This document shows, piece by piece, positions 1 to 8,862 of a stretch of 12,008 nucleotides of DNA. The DNA comes from an uncultured Chitinophagaceae bacterium. Lineage in GTDB: Bacteria > Bacteroidota > Bacteroidia > Chitinophagales > Chitinophagaceae. Where the stretch lies: the NCBI GenBank assembly GCA_903841915.1, contig CAIMKO010000171.1, forward strand, positions 1-12,008. Reading direction: 5' to 3'. Made by a program: the position numbers and the translations under genes. Position 1 is the stretch's first letter. Each line of letters opens with the position of its first letter. The notes below the pieces were generated by a model that saw nothing but the letters and a program-made list of their open reading frames with translations, was not told where the DNA came from and searched no databases.

Positions 1-1357
1 CTCCGATACCACCATAGGCAACCAGTCGTCCATTGATGATCCGGATTGTTGTGCCATCCACATGAAACGGCAATCCGCCGCCCCAAAGCTCTGCCATGCT
101 GAGCTTCTGCCATCCAATCGCATAGGGCGACTGGACGGCCATGATTAATGCTTCGTGGTAAGAGGCTTCGGTCAGACTGCTGAGTAAATCAGTCAAAAAA
201 AAAGCGTTCAAGCCTTCTGGCGCCGGGAGCGTGGTTATTGTCCTGTCCAGATTGAGCAGTTGTTCGTCTCTTCCCAGACGGTAGGTGAATTCATAATTAA
301 ACTCATCCATCTCGCTGCTGCTGATGATCTTTGAGCTGATAACCGCTATGGATTTAATACCGAATAAGTTTCCGAATGATCCATCGGGGCGAACCCGGTA
401 TTTTTTGCGTGAATAAAAGAAATCCTTGATCCAGAAACTCTCCTGGCTGTCTAGATAGCCGGTTGACTGCCTGTATTCCCTGGGTTTCTTGAGATCATAC
501 TCACCAATGGAATCATCCGAATACAAGAGATTTTTCTGGTCCAGCTTTTCATCTTCTTCCAGGTATCCGGTAAACGAAAAGCTATCTACCCCGCCAACGG
601 TATTTACCCAGACGAATAAATGCTCTTCTTCTGTTGGAGGTCTTAACTGGTAACGCTGGATTGGTGTCTTTTGAACGCCTCCAACAGCAAACCATATATC
701 CCAGGCAGCCTGTTGTCCAAACCCAACCGGATCACCGCTACTGGCTCCGCTTCCTGCATCGCCTGGAAGCCATTCCGCAACTTCACTCCAACTGGTATTG
801 ATGCTATATAGCTTTGCGGCTTCCAGAGTGGCATAAACACCGGTATAACTGGTTCCATCTGTAAAATAGGCAGTTATCATGACATCGCCTGCCTGTATGG
901 GGTACAGTCCAAGCCATTCAGGAGCCTGTTGAATTATCAATTTTGTTTGTGGTTGCCAGGTCAGCCAATGAAATTCAATCCAGGGTGTTGCCTCGAGTAA
1001 ATTCAATTCTGCAACGCCTCCCTTTATTACCCGAAAAACGATTGGAGCTAAACTGTCAATGCTGGCAGTAAAATCTGCATATCCGCTACTTTGTTCAATC
1101 ACCATTGTTGAAGGCTCCGGAATTGTAATATCCAGTAGCCGTTCCAGTACAGTGCGAAGGTCGATTTCGACCAGACTGACCATTGACCCATTGTAATCGG
1201 TCAGCACTGGCATATATTTCTCATCCAGGATAACCAGTTCACCCCGCCTCAGGATAAATGCAACTTCACTATCGGACTGGATGATAAAGGATTTCATGCT
1301 TCCTACCAGGTTCACCAACCCTGGTGCATAATCGGGACAAGCCAGTATTGAACTCAT
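1..1357 (-). CDS. Putative phage tail-tip/fibre protein, C-terminus cut off by window edge
   Basis: The minus-strand frame is open from ATG at 1357-1355 to base 1, giving 452 codons with no stop, so the C-terminus lies outside the window. An in-frame TGA a few codons upstream of the ATG fixes this as the first possible start. The protein begins MSSILACPDYAPGLVNLVGS. It has no signal peptide and no membrane segment that I can see. It is rich in aromatic residues and beta-prone stretches, with a Gly/Ser-rich linker near residues 205-215. The last visible part (about residues 424-452, containing LWGGGLPFHVDG and INGRLVAYGG) resembles the glycine-rich entry into the fibre-like domains of Bacteroidota prophage tail proteins; this is recall, not a search. 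Its place downstream of the tape measure and a baseplate-type gene supports a distal tail role, possibly host recognition. The assignment is inferred from position and general character. An intrinsic terminator separates it from the preceding gene. Confidence 0.6.
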   Translation of the reverse strand, partial: MSSILACPDYAPGLVNLVGSMKSFIIQSDSEVAFILRRGELVILDEKYMPVLTDYNGSMVSLVEIDLRTVLERLLDITIPEPSTMVIEQSSGYADFTASIDSLAPIVFRVIKGGVAELNLLEATPWIEFHWLTWQPQTKLIIQQAPEWLGLYPIQAGDVMITAYFTDGTSYTGVYATLEAAKLYSINTSWSEVAEWLPGDAGSGASSGDPVGFGQQAAWDIWFAVGGVQKTPIQRYQLRPPTEEEHLFVWVNTVGGVDSFSFTGYLEEDEKLDQKNLLYSDDSIGEYDLKKPREYRQSTGYLDSQESFWIKDFFYSRKKYRVRPDGSFGNLFGIKSIAVISSKIISSSEMDEFNYEFTYRLGRDEQLLNLDRTITTLPAPEGLNAFFLTDLLSSLTEASYHEALIMAVQSPYAIGWQKLSMAELWGGGLPFHVDGTTIRIINGRLVAYGGIG

Positions 1358-1410
1358 ATCTTTTCATTTTGAAGCGAAAGATATTGGCTTGTAAGTCCTG
1401 TTGAAAGGAC

Positions 1411-1432
1411 AAAAAAACTGCCAAGGGCAGTT
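1411..1432 (-). terminator. Intrinsic terminator after the 562-residue tail-tip gene
   Basis: Read on the minus strand, starting 8 bases after the stop codon at 1440, the sequence forms a perfect 7-bp stem AACTGCC/GGCAGTT with a CTT loop. The right arm runs into an uninterrupted tract of seven T (complement of the A run at 1411-1417). This is a standard rho-independent terminator shape. A second short hairpin, GTCCT/AGGAC with a 6-base loop (1395-1410), follows at once. It should end or reduce transcription coming from the tape measure direction before the fibre-like gene at 1357. Confidence 0.7.
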
Positions 1433-1439
1433 GCAGCTA

Positions 1440-3128
1440 CTAACCAGTGAACCCGTTTATCTCTGCGATCCCCCGATAAGGTAATTCATAATTGATCTTA
1501 TTCAGGATAATTACTACGCCATCAATCACATATCGTTTTCCCCACTGTAAGGCGATCACATCGTTTAGGGTTAACTCAATGTATTTCGTGAATTCCCTGG
1601 CCCGAAAAGTCTTCCAGTTCAGAAACTGGGCATAAACTGCATTGTACAGGTAAACCGGTTTGAGAGACATACCGGTATCAATCAAACCATCCATCGATAT
1701 TTTAGCGGCAGAACAATACGGATAATTAACCAGGCTGGCAAATGATTTTCGACCTTGGTAAAGCGTGATACTTAAAGGCATATTTGAGGTGAAATCCCGC
1801 TCATAGTACATCAATGTATAATCCCGTTGCACGTATTTCTGTAACAAAGGAGATTCCAGTGTAATTGAATGCATCACATACTGACTTTGACCGGGAACCT
1901 GAATGTTAATCTCAGCGACCTCTTCCCCTGGAAGCTCCGGAAAATCTTTTAAACGTCCGATTTCCTGCCAAACCAATACATTATCCGTATTGCGGATTGT
2001 AACGTAATCGCGGTCAAGGCGGGGGACATTCAATATCTCACCTTCAGTCAGTGGGGCCGGTAAATTATAAACCCGGTTAATCCACTCGGGATAATTACTC
2101 TTGGTATCCCATTCACTATCCTGACTGACGTATTTCAGTGTAAAACCTTTGGAGGCTTTGATCTCCTGATGGCTCCATCCTTCAAGCTCCCTGATCGGTA
2201 GCGTACTGAGGTTTTCAGCCAGAAACAGGTCCTTTTTAAATCTGATCTTAACCTCTTTTTTCTTTTCGTCAATCAGATAGACCATGCAAAACAAATCCTT
2301 GATAGTTTTGAGGAATGTCAAAACCTCAAGATTATCCGGCATAAGCTGATTGTAATGGAGCCTGTCCAGGTTAATGTTAATCCGTCCCCGGATCTCATGA
2401 ACCATATAAAGGACTTTGCCAAAGATAACGGCATTACTAAACTCAGAATCTTTTAACTCATCTTCAGTTACCAAGTATCCCGCATTTTCAAAGATTTTTT
2501 CAAGTAAAAAGTAGATTTTGAACTGGAGACAAAACCAGGCATTGGCATTCCAAAGCGGATTCGAGCCAGCTGTATCATACATGGCCAGATGGGTATCGCC
2601 CGAAGCACTCCACTGCTGCAAATTAACGGTAAACAAAGTGGTGCCTAATTTGATTTGAAAAGGAGCAACTATATAGATGCCGTTATTGGTTGTATTGGCC
2701 AGATCCCATGCAGCAAACTTTGCCAGAAAACTATTGGTCGGATTAGTTTCAGCATCAATAAAATAGGGAAACCATTCGCTGCCCAGATCAAGGTTGGCTA
2801 AATTTCGCCCTTCCATCTTTTTACTGAATTCAGTATTCCCGCTTTGAAGCACCAGCCCAATTTCATCTTTAGTGATTGAATCGTAGGCTACTGCGCCGCG
2901 CAGTATCTGGACTCCACCCTCTTCTAAAATGAATGTCTGATCCATCACGTCTCCCACGCGTTGAAGTTTTCCCGGCCAATCCAGATTCTGTTGATTGGGT
3001 AGGGTTGGGACCGGGAAGGGGAATGAATAGCTTCCTGAATTATCATTCATATACGGGGAAACCCGTTCGATGTTGATTTTACCGCCCAGCGGTAAAGCAA
3101 TGGCTTTATCATTAACTGTTAGTTTCAT
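1440..3128 (-). CDS. Putative phage tail-tip/baseplate (hub-like) protein
   Basis: This is a 562-residue protein. The frame is open further upstream (to an ATG at 3218), but that part lies inside the tape measure gene. I chose ATG 3128 because it follows the tape measure stop codon (3132-3130) after a single base, the usual arrangement for translationally coupled phage genes, and because MKLTVNDKAIALPLGGKINI reads as a natural N-terminus. Residues about 1-57 carry a beta-rich segment ending in a Pro-rich stretch (SFPFPVPTLP). Residues about 203-220 (KIYFLLEKIFENAGYLV) and 263-295 (PDNLEVLTFLKTIKDLF, then a strand with VYLIDEKKKEVKI) recall the 'bring-down helix then small domain' pattern of Bacteroidota phage tail-tip/hub proteins lying just after tape measure genes. 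No enzymatic motif is visible. It probably acts at the distal tail with the tape measure protein. Function is inferred from position and recalled resemblance; it could also be a Dit-like adaptor. Confidence 0.65.
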   Translation of the reverse strand: MKLTVNDKAIALPLGGKINIERVSPYMNDNSGSYSFPFPVPTLPNQQNLDWPGKLQRVGDVMDQTFILEEGGVQILRGAVAYDSITKDEIGLVLQSGNTEFSKKMEGRNLANLDLGSEWFPYFIDAETNPTNSFLAKFAAWDLANTTNNGIYIVAPFQIKLGTTLFTVNLQQWSASGDTHLAMYDTAGSNPLWNANAWFCLQFKIYFLLEKIFENAGYLVTEDELKDSEFSNAVIFGKVLYMVHEIRGRININLDRLHYNQLMPDNLEVLTFLKTIKDLFCMVYLIDEKKKEVKIRFKKDLFLAENLSTLPIRELEGWSHQEIKASKGFTLKYVSQDSEWDTKSNYPEWINRVYNLPAPLTEGEILNVPRLDRDYVTIRNTDNVLVWQEIGRLKDFPELPGEEVAEINIQVPGQSQYVMHSITLESPLLQKYVQRDYTLMYYERDFTSNMPLSITLYQGRKSFASLVNYPYCSAAKISMDGLIDTGMSLKPVYLYNAVYAQFLNWKTFRAREFTKYIELTLNDVIALQWGKRYVIDGVVIILNKINYELPYRGIAEINGFTG

Positions 3129-3129
3129 A

Positions 3130-6100
3130 TCAGGATTTATAAACTTGCTTCTTAAACTTTGTGATATCACTGATCGCTTCATCCAAACCATTACGCCCAT
3201 ATTTGTTGATATAGGCATTGGCTTTAATTCCAGCTTTGAGCTGTTTATTAAGTTCTTTGATGGCAGCTAATAACTCAGGATCTGGGGATTGTCTTGTTTG
3301 ATTGGTCAGTTGCGGATTAGCGAGTCCGGCTGTGACATATCCGCCAGAGACAAATCCACCAGTCCGGCTTGCCAGTTGCACCTTGGGATTAAGATCCAGT
3401 CGTGCGAGCCGGTTATTTTTACGGGCCATTTCAAAGATGTTGATTAGTGGCTGCAGTCTGGGATTTTTCACCCCAGCCTGAGGGATTACATATTCCCCTT
3501 TGTGGACGATTCCTGCAGGTTCATACAGGTCGCCATCACCTGTATAACCTCCGGAGGCGTATCCTTTGCTCTTTTTGCTGCTTCCGGATAGCTGTCCAAT
3601 CGTCTGAGCCAGCACACTGGCTATACTGACTCCGGCAGTCACGGTATTGATCGTAACCCATGGCTGGCCAAAGGTTAGCGGCGAAGCGGCTACTGCCTTG
3701 GCATTGGCTATGGCTGTATTAAATACGATTTGTCCGATGGCAGCCGCCTGTTGAAAAAGAAACATGGCTTTACCCAAGGCGCTCTCTTTGCCAACAAGAT
3801 CTGCTAGTGATCCAAAAAGGGTAGTGGCTGCACCAAATATGGCATCGCCAATGGCCTGCCGTTTATCCAGTTCTTCTGCTTTGATTGCGATTAGCTTGTC
3901 AGAAAGGTTTCGTTCGGCACGTGCAATTTTAGCTGCGTTGCCTTCGGCCTCTTTGATCTCCTGGTCGTGCTGAACACGTGCCATTTCTGTTTCAGCGGCC
4001 CACCGCGTTTCATCGGACTGGGCATTAGCCGTATCGATGATGGCCTTATCCATCTGTTTTTCCAGCTCCCCGGCCCTGTTCAGATCAGTGGTCTTTTTAA
4101 CATGGGCCTTTGTTTTTTCCTCAATGATCTGATTGATCGTTTCATTGAGTTCAAGATCCTGACGGGTTAAATCTTTTTTGTCATTCAACCGCTTTTTCAA
4201 GGCAGTCAGTTCATCTTTCCAGCGCTGTTCTTCCAGGGCTTTCTCCTTTTCTATTCCATCTCTGAGATTCTCAATTTTGGTTTCGGCCAGTTCTTTATTG
4301 GCTTTTAGGATCAGGTTTTTTGCCAGTTGCTCTGCTTTGACCTGTTTTTCCAGAAACAGCGCATGCGCCTCTTCATATTGTTTGGACCCTATCTTAAAAA
4401 GATTCATTTTGGATTGCAGATAGACCAGTTCCTGGGCAAAAAGTTCGGCATCATACTGGTCATCGGTTGTTTTACCTTCAAGATGATCTTTATTGATTAG
4501 GGCGACTTTGCTTTTATTGGCGGCTTCCAGAAGCTCTAATTCCTTTTTGGTTTTCTTGTTCTCCCGTTTTTCCTCTTTATCAGTTAGTCTCTCTTCTTTG
4601 TCAGCAAGTTCAGAATGGGTTTTACCCAGGTTATTGAGCACTTCAATCTCTTTTTGAATCGCTTCCACTTTTATGTTGCGTGCAGCGACTTCGATTTTAG
4701 TCGATCCGGGCATTCGTTTGGCAGCTTCAAGTTCCTGCTCTTTTAAGGCGACAAGGTCTGTTGTTCGTTTTGATTCATCGCCTTCACCATCGAAATTCAG
4801 ATTGGATGATGGTGACTTTGAAGGTGAAGGAAGCAAGTCTTTTTTCTTCTCCTGCATCAGTAAAATCTGGTCATCAACCAGTTTTAATTGCTGCCGGTAG
4901 TGTTCCGCTACATCGGCATTTTCCGCTTCCTGTGCTTTTTTAATTTTTTGGGTGTAATCTGACCGGACGTAAGACAGGTAAGTTAGCTGGTCTTCGGTGT
5001 ATTTAAGGGTAGTACTCTCCCTGGCTTTCTTATCGGCATTAGCGATAGCCAGGCTGATCTCTTCCTGCTTTAGTTTATAATTACTAAGTGTGGAGTTTAG
5101 ATTTTCATACTCCAGGTTCAGTTTGGAAACCTGTTCATCAGATTTCGGATCACCGATCCGGTACCGCTCTTTTTCAACCTGGACCAGTTCATCTTCGATG
5201 GCCAGTTTGCGTTCCTCTGCTTTTATCGAAGCATTGTTATAGGCCGTACTTTTGGCATTTAGGGCTGCAAGCCGTATTTTCTCAGCATACTGGCCATTGA
5301 CTTCAGCCAGTTTTAACGCCAGTAGCTCATTGGTAATTTTTTCACTGGTCATCAGACCTAAAAACGAAGGGTACTGGTCTCTTAGGTTTTTGATTAGGAC
5401 ACTCCGGATCGCTTCGTTCTCGTTGGTACGAATAATTGAACCAACCAGGGCGCCCAGGTTATTTTGTTCTTTTATCAGTTCACTGGAATAACCTTTGGTC
5501 AGGTTCATCTCCTCCTCCAGGATCTTTTTGGTGGCATTGGCTGCCTCTGCTGCATCTTTCTGTTTCTGGATATAGTATTGCCAGGCTGAAACGCCGGCAA
5601 TTACTGCAGTGGTCAGAAGTCCTATGGGATTTAATTTAAACGTGGAGTTAACCACCCGCATCGCTTGTGCTGCGCCCCTGAAGTTACCGGTGAGTAGCAT
5701 TACGGCGGCTGCCCATAAATTGGTCGCTATTATGGAGGTGGCTGTGAGTATGATTTGTGCCCGTTGCACTACGATCTGCCCCAGTGTTGCCTGATTGGCA
5801 CGGTTCTGCCACATTGTTTGAAGCTTAACAGCAACGGTATATCCGGCAATGGCCAGCGCTGAAGTTACAATAACCCGTCCATAAACAGTGAATACATCAA
5901 TTAAGACAATCAGTGACCTAAGGAACATTCCGAAGTATCCGGTAACGGTATGCATGGCCGGAGTCAGTCTTTTACCCAGATCATTGGCAACGATGTTGAT
6001 CCGATTACCGGCCTGCGCCAGTTTGGCATTGTTGTTATCGGTATTGATCTGGGCTTGTTCAATAGCCACATTGGTGCCGGTCATTGCTTTTTCGTATCGC

Positions 6101-7131
6101 TTGAGTTCTTCCCGGTTCCGGATTAAGGTGTTAGCCACATTAATATTTTCGAGACCGAACATTTTCAGGCTCTCCTTGGGAGTAAGCATTTTCTTATCCA
6201 GATTTTCCAGTGCGGTTGACAAACCAACAATGGCGGGATTGGTATCGTCAGCGCCTGTTTGCAGGTGAAGAAGCATCCCTCTTAATCCGCGTCCGGCAAT
6301 TTCCGGTTGTGAAAAACGGGGGGCCAGGGTTTCGAGCGTGGCTGCCAGCTTTTCGATAGATATTCCGGCCATAGAGGCCGTTGTACCGGCTTTCTCGAAC
6401 CCAACGGTCAGGTATGGAATTTCTCCGGCGCCTTCCTTGGATCCTGCTCCCAGGACATTAATGATTCTTCGGGATTCATCAGCTGAAACATTGTACTGGT
6501 TCATGACCATACACAATCCTTCGATGGCCGGCTGTAGTTTTATTTTGGAGGCATTACTCAGGATAATAGCTTCCTCGGTTACTTTGGCAAGGGCTTCTTT
6601 ATTTTTGAGAAGTTCCGGGCGGGCTGACCCAACTTTTGTAAAAGCATCAACAATCTCCTGGGCGTTCTGGGTTACCCGGATTCCACCTTCGAGTGTTGCG
6701 GTGCTTAACTCTTTGGCCTTTTCGGCAAGCCATTCCAGGTTCTTGCCTGTTAGTCCGGTAAGCGCAGACAGGTTGGATACCCGTTCTTCGAAATCGTTAT
6801 AGACTTTGACAAGGGCTTTGAAACCGAGTACCAGGCCAACCAAAGCTGCTGCTCCAGCCTGCAGCATGGAGAAATATCGGTTGAAGGAATCTCCCATTTT
6901 AGCAAAGCTCCATGATTTTGAGACAGCAGCAATCTGCTGGTTATGTTCGGCCAGAATTCCCTTTAATTCCCTAATTTTTCGGGTATGCTGAATATATTCC
7001 TGGCTTCCGATAGTCATTCGGGCCTGTTCATTAACCAGCTTTGTCATCTCGGCACGAATGCTTCGTATATCATTGCTGACTTCCTTTCCGTTTATGAAAA
7101 GATTGATCCTGCGATTGTAACTTGTGGCCAT
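3130..7131 (-). CDS. Phage tail tape measure protein
   Basis: This 1333-residue protein should set tail length and fill the tail tube, possibly helping DNA delivery through the host envelope. It starts at ATG 7131 with MATSYNRRINLFINGKEVSN, followed by coiled-coil-prone residues to about 80. Residues about 115-390 match in character the TP901-type minor tail/tape measure core (KAKELSTATLEGG, DAFTKVGSARPEL, GRGLRGMLLHLQTG, NDLGKRLTPAM). Hydrophobic segments lie near 400-435, 460-481 and 501-521. A very long charged coiled coil, rich in Lys, Glu, Gln and Asn, spans about 530-1090. A hydrophobic Ala-rich part follows near 1095-1180, then the typical C-terminal YASGGYTGDGDLYEPAG and VHKGEYVIP motifs (about 1191-1216). 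Length and domain order fit tape measure proteins well. The gene begins a divergent spacer shared with the caspase-like gene and ends 1 base before the next tail gene. There is no sign of frameshift or truncation. Confidence 0.93.
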   Translation of the reverse strand: MATSYNRRINLFINGKEVSNDIRSIRAEMTKLVNEQARMTIGSQEYIQHTRKIRELKGILAEHNQQIAAVSKSWSFAKMGDSFNRYFSMLQAGAAALVGLVLGFKALVKVYNDFEERVSNLSALTGLTGKNLEWLAEKAKELSTATLEGGIRVTQNAQEIVDAFTKVGSARPELLKNKEALAKVTEEAIILSNASKIKLQPAIEGLCMVMNQYNVSADESRRIINVLGAGSKEGAGEIPYLTVGFEKAGTTASMAGISIEKLAATLETLAPRFSQPEIAGRGLRGMLLHLQTGADDTNPAIVGLSTALENLDKKMLTPKESLKMFGLENINVANTLIRNREELKRYEKAMTGTNVAIEQAQINTDNNNAKLAQAGNRINIVANDLGKRLTPAMHTVTGYFGMFLRSLIVLIDVFTVYGRVIVTSALAIAGYTVAVKLQTMWQNRANQATLGQIVVQRAQIILTATSIIATNLWAAAVMLLTGNFRGAAQAMRVVNSTFKLNPIGLLTTAVIAGVSAWQYYIQKQKDAAEAANATKKILEEEMNLTKGYSSELIKEQNNLGALVGSIIRTNENEAIRSVLIKNLRDQYPSFLGLMTSEKITNELLALKLAEVNGQYAEKIRLAALNAKSTAYNNASIKAEERKLAIEDELVQVEKERYRIGDPKSDEQVSKLNLEYENLNSTLSNYKLKQEEISLAIANADKKARESTTLKYTEDQLTYLSYVRSDYTQKIKKAQEAENADVAEHYRQQLKLVDDQILLMQEKKKDLLPSPSKSPSSNLNFDGEGDESKRTTDLVALKEQELEAAKRMPGSTKIEVAARNIKVEAIQKEIEVLNNLGKTHSELADKEERLTDKEEKRENKKTKKELELLEAANKSKVALINKDHLEGKTTDDQYDAELFAQELVYLQSKMNLFKIGSKQYEEAHALFLEKQVKAEQLAKNLILKANKELAETKIENLRDGIEKEKALEEQRWKDELTALKKRLNDKKDLTRQDLELNETINQIIEEKTKAHVKKTTDLNRAGELEKQMDKAIIDTANAQSDETRWAAETEMARVQHDQEIKEAEGNAAKIARAERNLSDKLIAIKAEELDKRQAIGDAIFGAATTLFGSLADLVGKESALGKAMFLFQQAAAIGQIVFNTAIANAKAVAASPLTFGQPWVTINTVTAGVSIASVLAQTIGQLSGSSKKSKGYASGGYTGDGDLYEPAGIVHKGEYVIPQAGVKNPRLQPLINIFEMARKNNRLARLDLNPKVQLASRTGGFVSGGYVTAGLANPQLTNQTRQSPDPELLAAIKELNKQLKAGIKANAYINKYGRNGLDEAISDITKFKKQVYKS

Positions 7132-7347
7132 TTTAATGTTTTTGGCTAAGTTATTGAGATAGGAGCGAGAGGGAAAGGACAGAATTAGAAAGGGTTATCC
7201 TTGTGAATAAAAATGACTATAATCAATGATAGGATAATGAATAATATTATTTTTACAATATAAATCTAATGGTAATCAGACCCATCCACGCAGGATTGGT
7301 AATTATGTCCGATTTACTCAGGCATAATAAATATTGGCAGTAATTGT
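7132..7347. promoter_or_regulatory. Divergent spacer between tape measure and caspase-like genes
   Basis: This 216-base spacer must supply the 5' signals of the plus-strand caspase-like gene and probably a start point for the minus-strand tape measure block. It is AT-rich in its middle and contains the perfect 12-bp palindrome AATAATATTATT at 7240-7251. It also has two TGGTAAT copies about 26 bases apart in 7270-7310. I looked for the Bacteroidota promoter pattern (TTG, then about 20 bases, then TAnnTTTG). I found only partial matches, such as TAGATTTA on the minus strand near 7261-7268, so no promoter is asserted. No tRNA, long ORF or strong hairpin is seen. Confidence 0.4.
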
Positions 7348-8862
7348 ATGAAAGACATCAACAACATACCCAAAATGGATACATTTGCTATAATAATAGC
7401 AATTGAGGACTATCGATTTAACGACAGTGCAAATGGAATTGTGCCTGTAAAATATGCCCGAAATGATGCTATCAAATTCAAAAAACTATTAAGAGAAGAA
7501 TTTGAAGTTCCTGAAGAAAATATAATAATGTGGTTGGACAAGGATGCTATTAAATCTGCACTTGAAGACGAATTAATATATCACATAAGGCAATTAACAA
7601 AAGACCAAAGATTTATTTTTTACTATGCAGGTCACGGATTTTATCAATCCTCTCTTAATAAATTGACTTGTTGGGATACACATCCAACAAATTTGAATGG
7701 AACGACTGTATCTATAAAAGAAATTTTACTTGACCCGTTGGAGAAATCTGAATGCGAGCAGACATTAATTTTCTTGGATTGTTGTTCAACCTATTTAATA
7801 GAAAAGATTACAGGTAGGGACTTTATCTCTAATTTTAATGATAGAGAATTTGATGAGTTCATAAGGTCTAGTAACTACCACGCTATTTTTATGTCTTGTT
7901 CTCCTGGCGAGAAATCTTATTCACACGAGGTATTAAAACATGGTATTTGGACATATCATCTAATTGAGGCATTAAAAGGAAATATCCAAGATGTTGTTGT
8001 CAGAGATTCCTACATAACCGACAATTCAATAAAAAACTATTTAAAAGTTGCTGTTCCAAAATTCATTACTGAAAAAACGGAATACCGTGGAACCCAAATG
8101 CCATACGCAAAAATTAACTCTTCGAGTGATTTTTTAATAAGGCAACTCCCCATCAAAGAAGAAGAAATTAATAATGAATTGCCAAATTTAAAGTTGCAAT
8201 TTGAGAAGGTCTCGTTTAGAAAAATTGTTTTTCTCCCAATTAAAAGAGCAATGGGATTTCAAAAAGGACATTTTGTGCCAGATAAAGTAAGTCAATCGGG
8301 AAACGCTTTTATTCAAAGAGTTTTTGAGGAAAACATAAAAAATGAAATTCAAAAAATATACGAAAACACTAAAGGGATTTTATCACTGAGAAAAAGGCAA
8401 ATACAAGTATCAGTAGGCATCGGTGGAGGTTCAATTGAACGTAATATATTTCGATATTATGTTGAGATTGAACAAAGCCAAGATGATCCATCAGAAGCAA
8501 AGGTTGTTAGAAGACTTATAATAAGGGTAAATCGAAATGAACTTGTTGAAAACTTTGATGACATTTTTCCGCAGCAGATTGATGAAATTGTAATCCCATA
8601 TGAAGGCGAAATTGACTTCGATGATCTTGTTGAAAGGTTTGAGAATTTGGAGGAAATTGATGGAGGGAAGCTTTATGATAATGAATTGAAAGGTGAAATT
8701 GAATATAAAACATATAGCGGATTGACAATAAAAGTTCAAACAGGTAACTTGGAAATAACAATATCACCAAATCGAACAATGAAATGTCTTGAGCTTATTG
8801 ACACCACTATCGAAGGACTAAAAAAGATAAGTTCAGAAAAAGTCAAGTTATTGAAACGATAA
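7348..8862 (+). CDS. Caspase-like protease (peptidase C14 family), phage-borne cargo gene
   Basis: This 504-residue protein starts at ATG 7348 (MKDINNIPKMDTFAIIIAIE). Residues about 12-265 form a complete caspase/metacaspase-type fold. There is a first strand FAIIIAIEDY, an RNDAIKFKKLL helix, and YYAGHG with the catalytic His at about 96. IFLDCCS carries the nucleophile Cys at about 146 (DxC arrangement), and the small-subunit signature runs from IFMSCSPGEKSYS to HGIWTYHLIEALKG (about 180-211). The active site therefore looks intact. Residues about 270-504 are charged and beta/alpha mixed, and I do not recognise them. No signal peptide or membrane segment is seen, so the protein is probably cytoplasmic. 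The gene runs opposite to the tail genes and is much more AT-rich: bases 7381-7440 hold 19 G/C in 60, against 34 in 60 at 6301-6360. It looks like acquired cargo. Bacterial caspases are known as effectors in several anti-phage systems, so a defence or cell-death role is inferred, not shown. Confidence 0.88.
   Translation: MKDINNIPKMDTFAIIIAIEDYRFNDSANGIVPVKYARNDAIKFKKLLREEFEVPEENIIMWLDKDAIKSALEDELIYHIRQLTKDQRFIFYYAGHGFYQSSLNKLTCWDTHPTNLNGTTVSIKEILLDPLEKSECEQTLIFLDCCSTYLIEKITGRDFISNFNDREFDEFIRSSNYHAIFMSCSPGEKSYSHEVLKHGIWTYHLIEALKGNIQDVVVRDSYITDNSIKNYLKVAVPKFITEKTEYRGTQMPYAKINSSSDFLIRQLPIKEEEINNELPNLKLQFEKVSFRKIVFLPIKRAMGFQKGHFVPDKVSQSGNAFIQRVFEENIKNEIQKIYENTKGILSLRKRQIQVSVGIGGGSIERNIFRYYVEIEQSQDDPSEAKVVRRLIIRVNRNELVENFDDIFPQQIDEIVIPYEGEIDFDDLVERFENLEEIDGGKLYDNELKGEIEYKTYSGLTIKVQTGNLEITISPNRTMKCLELIDTTIEGLKKISSEKVKLLKR

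Noticed and set aside
643..858. 71-codon minus-strand frame
   Set aside because: It is out of frame within the larger tail-tip gene that runs uninterrupted from 1357 to the window edge.
3129..3218. Upstream ATG at 3218 extending the 562-residue tail-tip protein by 30 residues
   Set aside because: It would overlap the tape measure C-terminus, and ATG 3128 follows that stop by one base and gives a natural N-terminus.
5888..6802. Plus-strand open frames of 126 and 154 codons opposite the tape measure gene
   Set aside because: They lie wholly inside the strongly supported tape measure CDS; their composition (Ser, Ala, Leu, Arg rich) is typical of antisense shadows.
7148..8854. AAGTTATTGA at 7148-7157 and again at 8845-8854, as possible direct repeats bounding the caspase insertion
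   Set aside because: Only 10 bases match, the second copy is inside the coding end of the gene, and flanking bases do not agree; chance is sufficient in AT-rich DNA.
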